Assembly: GCA_963748985.1 (NCBI GenBank)
Contig: CAVVKQ010000013.1
Span: 1-64,000 of the forward strand
Direction: 5' to 3'
Length of the DNA: 64,000 bases
Source of the DNA: RPQJ01 sp963748985
Lineage (GTDB): Bacteria > Pseudomonadota > Gammaproteobacteria > Steroidobacterales > Steroidobacteraceae
Shown here: piece by piece, positions 32,691-40,600 of the stretch
Numbering within the stretch: position 1 is the first letter of the stretch
Layout: each line of letters begins with the position of its first letter
Translations under genes and position numbers: made by a program
The notes under the pieces: generated by a model
Told to the model about the DNA's origin: nothing
The model's database searches: none
The model's input: the letters and a program-made list of their open reading frames with translations, nothing else

Positions 32691-33656
32691 ATGCCGCTTC
32701 CGGCTGCGTTTCGCGATCGACTCCGTCTTCCCGTTATCGGTGCGCCAATGTTCATCGCCTCGACGCCGGACCTGGTCATCGAGCAGTGCAAGGCCGGCAT
32801 CATCGGTTCGTTTCCGGCGCTGAACGCGCGCCCGGCATCGACGCTCGACGAATGGCTCACTCGCATCCGCAACGAACTCGACGCTCACGCTGCGGCGAAT
32901 CCCGGTTCGCGGGTGGCGCCGTTCGCCGTCAACCAGATTGCGCACGTGAGCAACGACCGGCTCCAGCACGACATGGACGCGTGCGTGCGGCACCAGGTGC
33001 CGCTCATCATCACGAGCCTGCGCCCGCCGCGTGAAATCGTCGACGCCGCGCACAGCTACGGTGGCCTCGTGTTCCACGACGTGATCAGCGTGCGGCATGC
33101 GCGCAAGGCCGTGGAGCAGGGCGTCGACGGCATCATCGTGGTCTGCGCCGGCGCGGGTGGTCACGCGGGCCTGGGGAGTCCGTTTGCGCTCGTTCGCGAA
33201 ATCCGCAAGTTCTTCGACGGCACGTTGGTGCTCTCCGGTGCCATGTCGAGCGGAGCGGACGTGCTTGCGGCGCAGGCGATCGGCGCGGACATGGCCTACA
33301 TCGGCACGCGATTTCTTGCGACGACCGAAGCCCACGTCCTGCCCGAGTACAAGCAGATGCTCGTCGACTCGACTTCCGACGACGTCGTGTACACCTCGCT
33401 CTTCACTGGAGTGAAGGGCAATTACCTGAGGCGAAGCGTGGCCGCCGCTGGACTCGATCCGGACAACCTGCCGGAAGCGGACAAGTCGAAGATGAACTTC
33501 GGCTCCGGCGGCAACATGGAAAAGAAAGCCTGGCGCGACATCTGGAGCGGTGGGCAGGGCGTCGGCAACATTCACGACGTGCTGCCTGCGCGCGACGTCA
33601 TTGCGCGCATGGTCCAGGAATACGACGAGGCCCGTCGGCGCCTCGCCAGCGCTTAG
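32691..33656 (+). CDS. Nitronate monooxygenase-like flavoprotein
   Basis: The 321-residue TIM-barrel FMN protein belongs to the NMO/2-nitropropane dioxygenase family. It has RLPVIGAPMFIASTPDLV at the start, VVCAGAGGHAGLGSPFALV for the region around the catalytic His (in GGHAG), and the phosphate-binding VLSGAMSSGADVLAAQAIGADMAYIGTRF, read as two adjoining blocks. Family members oxidise nitronates or act as enoyl reductases. The start is the ATG at 32691 behind GAGGACC. It is followed 16 nt later by the SDR gene, so the four genes from the ferredoxin on may be one unit. The substrate is unknown. Confidence 0.88.
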   Translation: MPLPAAFRDRLRLPVIGAPMFIASTPDLVIEQCKAGIIGSFPALNARPASTLDEWLTRIRNELDAHAAANPGSRVAPFAVNQIAHVSNDRLQHDMDACVRHQVPLIITSLRPPREIVDAAHSYGGLVFHDVISVRHARKAVEQGVDGIIVVCAGAGGHAGLGSPFALVREIRKFFDGTLVLSGAMSSGADVLAAQAIGADMAYIGTRFLATTEAHVLPEYKQMLVDSTSDDVVYTSLFTGVKGNYLRRSVAAAGLDPDNLPEADKSKMNFGSGGNMEKKAWRDIWSGGQGVGNIHDVLPARDVIARMVQEYDEARRRLASA

Positions 33657-33672
33657 CCCGGGAGTGAGTCAC

Positions 33673-34434
33673 ATGTCCGTTTCTTTCGATCTGTCGGGCC
33701 GTGTCGCGCTCGTCACCGGTGGCAGCCGCGGCATCGGCGAGGCCATGGCCAAGGGATTTGCGCAGTATGGCGCGCAGGTGATCGTCTCGAGCCGCAAGCA
33801 GGAGGCTTGTGACGAGGTTGCGGCGGAGATCAACGCAGCGGGCGGCAAGGCCACTGCGATCGCGTGCCACATCGGCGACATGGATGCGCTGCATGCCTTG
33901 TTTGCACGTGTCCAGTCGGAATTTGGACGTCTCGACGTGCTGGTCAACAACGCCGCGGCGAATCCCTATTACGGCCACGTGCTCGACACCGACCTCGGTG
34001 CCTTCCAGAAGACGGTGGACGTCAACATTCGCGGCTACTTTTTCGCGTCGGTGCTCGGGGGCCGCATGATGCGCGACCAGGGCAAGGGCTCGATCATCAA
34101 CGTCGCGTCGGTGAACGCGGTGCGGCCCGGCCCGAAGCAGGGGATCTACTCGATCACCAAGGGCGCCGTGCTCAACATGACGAAGACATTCGCGAAGGAG
34201 TGCGGACCGCACGGTATCCGCTGCAACGCGATCCTGCCGGGTCTCATCCGCACGAAGTTCGCCGGTGCGCTGCTGGCCGACAAGGACCAGACCGAACATT
34301 ACCTCGCGACGAATCCGCTGGCCCGCGTCGGTGAACCACAGGACCTTGCGGGCGCCGCCTTGTTTCTCGCCTCGGACGCATCGGCGTACGTGACGGGAGA
34401 GTATCTGGTCGTGGACGGCGGGTTTCTGACCTAG
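33673..34434 (+). CDS. SDR family oxidoreductase
   Basis: The 253-residue classical short-chain dehydrogenase has the cofactor motif TGGSRGIGEAMA near residue 15, NNAAANPYYG for the structural NNAG, the catalytic Ser and YSITK (Tyr-x3-Lys), and a C-terminal ASDASAYVTGEYLVVDGG. An Arg after the second beta strand (SSRKQEA) suggests NADP(H) preference. It follows the nitronate-monooxygenase-like gene by 16 nt with GGGAGTGAG upstream of its ATG, and ends 2 nt before a long inverted repeat. Confidence 0.92.
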   Translation: MSVSFDLSGRVALVTGGSRGIGEAMAKGFAQYGAQVIVSSRKQEACDEVAAEINAAGGKATAIACHIGDMDALHALFARVQSEFGRLDVLVNNAAANPYYGHVLDTDLGAFQKTVDVNIRGYFFASVLGGRMMRDQGKGSIINVASVNAVRPGPKQGIYSITKGAVLNMTKTFAKECGPHGIRCNAILPGLIRTKFAGALLADKDQTEHYLATNPLARVGEPQDLAGAALFLASDASAYVTGEYLVVDGGFLT

Positions 34435-34436
34435 GA

Positions 34437-34626
34437 AAGGGGTTAGGGGATAGGGGTTAGGGGATAGTCGGAAGCGCATGCGGCGTTGGAGTCAACCGCC
34501 CTTGACCATTGCGCCAACCTCGCCCCGCTGGTAGCGGGAGCAGGTGGTCGCAGCCAGTCAAGAGAAGTGACCCCGCGCCGCAGGCGCGCTTCCGACTATC
34601 CCCTAACCCCTATCCCCTAACCCCTT
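34437..34626. repeat. Inverted repeat with 41-bp perfect arms, built of a G4-rich short repeat
   Basis: The left arm (34437-34477) and right arm (34586-34626) are exact inverted copies of 41 bp separated by 108 nt. Each arm contains two tandem copies of a GGGGTTAGGGGATA-type unit plus a unique GTCGGAAGCGC end. It fills the gap between the SDR stop (2 nt away) and the gpmA stop (3 nt away), and could act as a bidirectional terminator. A third, single-arm copy lies at 61721-61752. Confidence 0.9.
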
Positions 34627-34629
34627 CCT

Positions 34630-35382
34630 CTACTTCTTCTCCGTCTGCTTCGCGACGGCTTCCGCCCGTGCCTTCACGGCCTCGGCATCACCGAGGTAGC
34701 GACTGGAGAGCGGTTTCAGGTTGGCATCGAGCGTGTAGAGCAGCGGCACGCCCGTCGGGATGTTGAGTTCGACGATGTCGGTATCCGACATCCCATCCAG
34801 CATTTTCACGATCGCTCGCAGGCTGTTGCCATGAGCGGCGACCAGCACGTTGCGGCCCGCGAGCAATTCCGGCGCGATGCTCGCGTTCCAGAACGGCATT
34901 ACGCGTGCGAGCGTGTCCTTGAGCGATTCCGCGGAGGGCAATTCACCCGCAGGCACGCCCGCGTAGCGGCGATCGAAACGCGGATGGCCCGGATCGGCCT
35001 GCGGCAGCGGAGGTGGCGGGATGTCGTAGCTGCGGCGCCAGATCTTCACCTGGTCCGCTCCGTGCCTGGCGACCGTCTGCGTCTTGTTGAGGCCCTGCAA
35101 CGAACCGTAATGGCGCTCGTTGAGCCGCCACGTACGCTCGACCGGCAGCCACATCATGTCCAGTTCGTCGAGCGCCATCCACAGCGTGCGGATGGCGCGC
35201 TTGAGGACCGACGTGAAGGCGACGTCGAAAGCGATGCCTTCGGCCCTGAGCAGTCGTCCGGCTTCCTGCGCTTCCTGCCGGCCCTGCTCGGACAGGTCGA
35301 CGTCGACCCAGCCGGTGAAGAGGTTCTCGAGGTTCCAGATGCTCTGGCCGTGACGCAGGAGCAGAAGCTTGCCGGTGCTCAT
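34630..35382 (-). CDS. gpmA: 2,3-bisphosphoglycerate-dependent phosphoglycerate mutase
   Basis: This 250-residue glycolytic enzyme interconverts 3- and 2-phosphoglycerate. The phosphohistidine motif is LLLRHGQSIWNLENLFTGW (His11), followed by ERTWRLNERHYGSLQGLNK and the later catalytic VAAHGNSLRAIVK. The length is normal for the cofactor-dependent form. The ATG at 35382 was chosen because family proteins start a few residues before KLLLLRHG. It is convergent with the SDR gene across the 41-bp inverted repeat and divergent from the thiolase gene (239-nt gap). Confidence 0.96.
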   Translation of the reverse strand: MSTGKLLLLRHGQSIWNLENLFTGWVDVDLSEQGRQEAQEAGRLLRAEGIAFDVAFTSVLKRAIRTLWMALDELDMMWLPVERTWRLNERHYGSLQGLNKTQTVARHGADQVKIWRRSYDIPPPPLPQADPGHPRFDRRYAGVPAGELPSAESLKDTLARVMPFWNASIAPELLAGRNVLVAAHGNSLRAIVKMLDGMSDTDIVELNIPTGVPLLYTLDANLKPLSSRYLGDAEAVKARAEAVAKQTEKK

Positions 35383-35621
35383 ATGGGAATCAGCCTGTGG
35401 TGGTGGGGAGCGCGAGCTCAAGCCCCCTGATTCGTTGCGTATGTTCGTTTAATCAACAGCTTAGCACGCGGACGACCCTGGCTTGGCACTCGCGAACCCG
35501 CTGCGTGCGACCGTACTTTCCGCAAGCTGGAACGGTGCCGGACCGAACGGTCCTTTGCATCCGTCGGGGCAGCTGGCCTCAGAATGTGCGACTCAAACTG
35601 GCGCTGGAGCAACTGCCCGAC

Positions 35622-36824
35622 ATGACCGATGCTTTCATCTGTGATGCCATCCGGACCCCGATCGGGCGTTACGGCGGCGCGCTTGCAAGTGTCCGTACCG
35701 ACGATCTCGCCGCACTGCCGCTCAAGGCGCTGATGGCCCGCAATCCAGCCGCAGACTGGGGAGCGCTCGACGATGTCATCTACGGCTGTGCGAACCAGGC
35801 GGGCGAGGACAACCGCAACGTCGCCCGCATGGCAGTCCTGCTCGCAGGCCTGCCGGCGGCTGTGCCAGGCGCGACTATCAACCGGCTGTGTGGTTCCGGC
35901 CTCGACGCGGTTGCGACTGCTGCGCGCGCCATTCGCAGCGGCGAGGCGGATTTCCTGATTGCCGGCGGCGTGGAAAGCATGAGTCGCGCGCCGTACGTGG
36001 TGTCCAAACCCGATGCCGCATTCACGCGCGACCTGCAGTTTGCGGATACGACGCTCGGCTGGCGCTTCGTCAACCCGCTGATCCGGCAACAGTACGGCGT
36101 CGATTCGATGCCGGAGACCGGCGAAAACGTCGCCGAACGCTTCGGCATCGCGCGCGCGGACCAGGATGCCTTCGCCCTGCGCAGTCAGCAGCGGGCGCTT
36201 GCGGCGCAGGCGTCGGGACGACTCGCGCTGGAAATCGTTCCAGTGACGGTATCCGCCCGGCGTGGCGCGCCCGTGATCGTCGACCGCGATGAACATCCGC
36301 GCGAGACGAACCTTGCGGCGCTGTCCAGGCTGGCTACGCCGTTTCGTGCGGGTGGAACGGTCACTGCGGGGAATGCTTCCGGCGTGAACGACGGCGCCTG
36401 TGCGCTCGTGGTCGCGTCAGAGGCAGCTGCAATCCGCCACGGATTGACGCTGCGCGCGAGAGTCTGCGGCACGGTCGTCGTCGGGGTCGAGCCGACCATC
36501 ATGGGTTTCGGTCCGGCGCCGGCGACAAAGAAGTTACTCCAACGGCTCGGGCTGCAACTTGCGCAGATCGACGTGGTCGAGTTGAACGAAGCGTTTGCGT
36601 CGCAGGCCCTGGCCGTCTTGCGTCACCTGGGGTTGCCGGACGACGCAGATCATGTGAACCCCAATGGCGGTGCCATCGCGCTCGGGCATCCATTGGGCAT
36701 GAGCGGTGCACGGCTGGCTACGACCGCGTTGGTCGAGCTGGAACGACGGGGACTGCGCCGCGCACTTTGCACGATGTGCATCGGAGTCGGGCAGGGCATC
36801 GCGCTCGTGCTTGAGCGTGTCTAG
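35622..36824 (+). CDS. pcaF: 3-oxoadipyl-CoA thiolase (PcaF/PaaJ type)
   Basis: The 400-residue thiolase follows E. coli PaaJ almost motif for motif: AFICDAIRTPIGRYGGAL, the PaaJ/PcaF hallmark GCANQAGEDNRNVARMA, catalytic Cys90 in INRLCGSGLDA, GVESMSRAPYV, NPNGGAIALGHPLGMSGAR and CTMCIGVGQG. Such enzymes split 3-oxoadipyl-CoA to succinyl-CoA and acetyl-CoA at the end of phenylacetate or beta-ketoadipate breakdown. None of the other genes of those routes are in the window, so it is an orphan here and could serve dicarboxylic acyl-CoA oxidation. I chose the ATG at 35622; an upstream extension of 75 codons lacks similarity. Confidence 0.9.
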   Translation: MTDAFICDAIRTPIGRYGGALASVRTDDLAALPLKALMARNPAADWGALDDVIYGCANQAGEDNRNVARMAVLLAGLPAAVPGATINRLCGSGLDAVATAARAIRSGEADFLIAGGVESMSRAPYVVSKPDAAFTRDLQFADTTLGWRFVNPLIRQQYGVDSMPETGENVAERFGIARADQDAFALRSQQRALAAQASGRLALEIVPVTVSARRGAPVIVDRDEHPRETNLAALSRLATPFRAGGTVTAGNASGVNDGACALVVASEAAAIRHGLTLRARVCGTVVVGVEPTIMGFGPAPATKKLLQRLGLQLAQIDVVELNEAFASQALAVLRHLGLPDDADHVNPNGGAIALGHPLGMSGARLATTALVELERRGLRRALCTMCIGVGQGIALVLERV

Positions 36825-36857
36825 CGCGGGCGTCGCCTGACGGGGTCCACGCCCACT

Positions 36858-37652
36858 TCAGTGCGGCAAGTGCTGATCGATGCCGCGAGCGCAGCGTGTG
36901 CGGCCGCTGCGGACGGTTTCCTGCCAGCGTTCCTGGTTCGCGCGCACGGCGGCGCGCGAGGCAGGCCGGTGCGCAAGGTGCCAGGCGATCGCCGAGAAAA
37001 CCAGGGTCTGGCGGCGGATGCCCGCGTTGGTGAGGCGGGCGCAGAGTTCCTTGTCCTCCGAGCCCCAGCCCGCAAAGTCCTCGTCGAAGCCGTTCGCCTG
37101 CAGCAGGTCTGCGCGCCAGAAGGCCTGGTTGCACGACTTGACGGCGACGAACGCATTGGCAGCCCGACCGAGTTTCTCCGTGAGCCGCGGCGCGTGCAGC
37201 GCATAGGGGCGACGCCTGAGGTCGACGCCCGTCGTCCACGGCGACGGAATGCGTCGGCTGCGCAGGAGCCGCTGCGTCGCAGCCTCGTCGAGTGGAATGC
37301 GCACGCCCTGTGTCCAGTAACCCGGTCTTGCAGCTCGCGCGTGATCAGCCACGAACAGCGGATGCAACACCATGTCGCCGTCCAGCAGCAGTATGTAATC
37401 GCCTGTGCAGCGCGCAATCGCGAGGTTGCGCATGCGTCCGGCGCGAAAACCCGAGTGCTCCTGGCGCACGAACTCCACGCCCGACGACAGGCGCTTCCTG
37501 AATGCATCCACCACGGCGGCCATTGCGGGACCCGATCCATCGTCCGCGACAATGACTTCGTCCGGTGCCCGGGTCTGTGTCCCGACGCTGGCCAGCACTC
37601 GCTCGAGCGCTGCAGGCCGCTCGTAAGTGACGATGACGAGGCTCGTGCGCAT
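36858..37652 (-). CDS. Family 2 glycosyltransferase
   Basis: The 264-residue GT-A-fold enzyme begins SLVIVTYERPAALERVLASV, has the nucleotide-sugar motif VADDGSG (Asp37-Asp38), the metal-binding YILLLDGDMVLHP, and the acceptor-side GWGSEDKELCARL, as in galactosyltransferase-like C-terminal regions. No signal or membrane segment is seen. The ATG overlaps the stop of the glutamate dehydrogenase gene by one base (TGATG), suggesting coupled translation with a functionally unrelated enzyme. The sugar and acceptor are unknown; surface polysaccharide work is likely. Confidence 0.87.
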   Translation of the reverse strand: MRTSLVIVTYERPAALERVLASVGTQTRAPDEVIVADDGSGPAMAAVVDAFRKRLSSGVEFVRQEHSGFRAGRMRNLAIARCTGDYILLLDGDMVLHPLFVADHARAARPGYWTQGVRIPLDEAATQRLLRSRRIPSPWTTGVDLRRRPYALHAPRLTEKLGRAANAFVAVKSCNQAFWRADLLQANGFDEDFAGWGSEDKELCARLTNAGIRRQTLVFSAIAWHLAHRPASRAAVRANQERWQETVRSGRTRCARGIDQHLPH

Positions 37653-40600
37653 CAGTCCTCGGCCGCTGCCACGCGACGCACGGCCTGCAGCGCAACCGAA
37701 AGCGATGCAAAATCGATCTCGGTGGTCTGCGCGCGGATGTCGTTGATCACGGCGCGAGCATGTTCCGCGGACGCCTTGTTCCGCACCAGCCACTTGTCGA
37801 GCGACTTGACCGGATCCCTCTCCCGCGACGATTCGAGCACACCCTGCGCCAGGCTGCGGTGCACTTCGAACAACGCCTCGCGCAGGCTGCCGCGCGCCAC
37901 CGCGTGCCAGTGGCCAGCCGTGTCCAGGCCTTCAATGTGCTTGCGCAGCCAGTCGAGCCTGAAATAGCCGCCGATGGCGAAGTAGGCCTTGGCAGCCGCA
38001 TCGACGGTGAGCTTGCGCGACTCGGCGAGTTCGACGATGTCGGGGCTGCTGTGCAGGGCATTGCAGGCCGCGATCCGGCGCGACAAGTCGGCCGGTACGC
38101 CCGCCGTTGCGAGTTCCGCGTGACGGGCTTCGAAGGACGCTCGCGCAGTGCCGTCCAGCCAATGCAACGGCGCGCGCGTGAGTTCCTGGATGCCGGGCCG
38201 CAGGCGCGCCACCTGCTGTTCGATGCCGAGAGTCGAGCGGTGCCGCTGGATCAGCCAATAAGTCGCCTGCCGGATCAGCCCGATGGTGTCGTGCATCATG
38301 CCGTACTGCAGGGTCGCTGCCACCTTGTTGTCCAGGCGCTCGATCGCAGTCCAGAGCTCGCGCACTTCGAACACTTCGCGGGCAATCGAATAGGCGCGCG
38401 CCACCGTGGCGGCGTCGGCTCCGGTGTCCTGCTGGGTGCGTGCGACGAAGGTCGGCCCCATGCGGTTGACGATGCTGTTGGTCGTCGCGGTGACGATGAT
38501 TTCGCGCTTCAGCCGGTGTTCGTCCAGCAACTTGCCGCAGCGTCTGGCGAGTCGCGGCGGAAAGTACCGGTCGAGTTCCTGGCTGAGGTACGGATCCTCC
38601 GGCACGTCCGACTGGATCAACTGCGCGCTGAGCGCGATCTTCGCGTAACTCAGCAGCATCGCGAGTTCCGGCCGCACCAGGCCCAGCCCGGCGCGACGGC
38701 GGTCTTCGATCTCCTCCGCATTCGGCAGGTATTCGAGCGCGCGGTCCAGCACCCCATCGAGTTCGAGTGAACGGATGAAATGCGCGTGTTCGCCGAGCCG
38801 ATCCGGCGCGGCTGCCTGCAGCAGGCTGATCGCCTGGCTCTGCAGGTAGTTGTCGCGCAGCACGAGCTGGCCGACGTCTTCCGTCATCGACTCGAGCAGC
38901 CGGTTGCGCTCTGCCGTCTTCATGCGCGTGCGTTCCTGCACCGCCTTCAGCTGGATCTTGATGTTGACCTCGTGGTCGGAGCAGTCGACGCCGCCGGAGT
39001 TGTCGACGAAGTCGGTGTTCAGGCGGCCGCCGTGCAATGCGTACTCGATGCGGCCGAGTTGCGAGCAGCCAAGGTTGCCGCCTTCGCCCACGACCTTGCA
39101 GCGCAGGTCCCGGCCATCGACGCGGACCGCGTCGTTGGTGCGATCACCCACTGCGGAGTTCGCTTCCCACGAAGCCTTTACGTAAGTGCCGATCCCGCCG
39201 TTCCAGTGCAGGTCGACCGACAGCTTCAGGATGGCGCGGATGATCTCCACCGGTGTCGATTTCGGCGCATCGATGCCGAGCAGCACGCGGGCCTGCGGCG
39301 ATAGCGCAATCTCCTTGGCATTGCGCGCGAACACCCCACCGCCCCTGGAAATCAGCTTCGGGTCGTAGTCGGTCCATGACGAGCGGGGCAGGTTGAAGAG
39401 GCGCTCGCGCTCCTTGAAGCTGCGGGCCGCGTCAGGCTCCGGGTCGAGGAAGATGTGCTGGTGGTTGAAGGCGGCCACCAGCCGGATGTGTGGCGAGAGC
39501 AACATGCCGTTGCCGAATACGTCGCCCGCCATGTCGCCAATGCCGGCGACGGTGAAGTCCTGCGACTGCGTGTCCAGGCCGAGTTCGCGGAAGTGCCGCT
39601 TGACGCACTCCCACGCGCCCTTCGCGGTGATGCCCATCTTCTTGTGGTCATATCCCGCGGACCCGCCGGAGGCGAACGCGTCCCCGAGCCAGAAGCCGTA
39701 CTCGGCCGCCAGTGCATTGGCAGTATCGGAGAACGTCGCGGTGCCCTTGTCCGCTGCAACGACCAGGTACGGATCGTCCGGGTCGTAGCGCACGGTGCGT
39801 TCCGGCGGAATGATCTTCTCGCCACGCACGTTGTCGGTGATGTCGAGCAGGCCGCGGATGAAGAGCCGGTAGCACTCGGTGCCTTCGCGCTGCACTTCCT
39901 CGCGCGAGGCGCCGACGGGCATCTGTTTCGGCACGAAACCACCCTTGGCGCCGACCGGGACGATCAGCGTGTTCTTGACGTTCTGCGCCTTCATCAGGCC
40001 GAGAATTTCGGTGCGGAAATCCTCGCGCCGGTCGGACCAGCGCAGGCCGCCGCGGGCGACCTTGCCCATGCGCAGGTGCACGCCTTCGACGCGTGGCGAG
40101 TACACCCAGATCTCGTACATCGGGCGCGGCTTCGGCAGTTCGGGCAGCAGCTTCGGATCGAGCTTGAACGAGAGGTACGGCTTGAGCGAGTCGTCCGCGC
40201 CGCGCTGATAATAGTTGGTGCGCAACGTGGCCATGATCACCGCGCGGAACGAGCGCAGGATGCGGTCGTCGTCGGGGCTGGTGACTTTCTCGAGCGCGTC
40301 GTCGATGTCCTCGGCAAACGCTCGAACCTGCGAAGCACGCGTTGCGGGTTTCAGGTCGGGGTCGAAGCGCGATTCAAAGGTCCAGGCAAGGCGGGCCGCG
40401 ATCGACGGATTACGGGCGAGCACCGCCTCCATGTAGCGCTGGCTGAAGGGGATGCCGGTCTGCAGCAGGTAACGGCAGACGGCACGCAGGATCAGCGCCT
40501 GTTTCCAGTCGAGACCGGCGGCCAGGATAAGCCGGTTGAAGCCGTCGCTTTCGGCCTGGCCGTGATGCACGGCGAAGAAGGCCTGCTCGAAGCGGCGCCC

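Noticed and set aside
31764..34434. A complete nitroalkane or steroid degradation cluster
   Set aside because: No substrate-specific oxygenase or ring-cleavage gene is present; family membership alone is not enough.
34437..34626. The repeated G4-rich units as a CRISPR array
   Set aside because: Units are 14-15 bp in direct tandem without unique spacers, and the arms are inverted; no cas genes are present.
35622..36824. A beta-ketoadipate or phenylacetate operon around the thiolase
   Set aside because: None of the other pathway genes lie within the window; only the thiolase itself matches.
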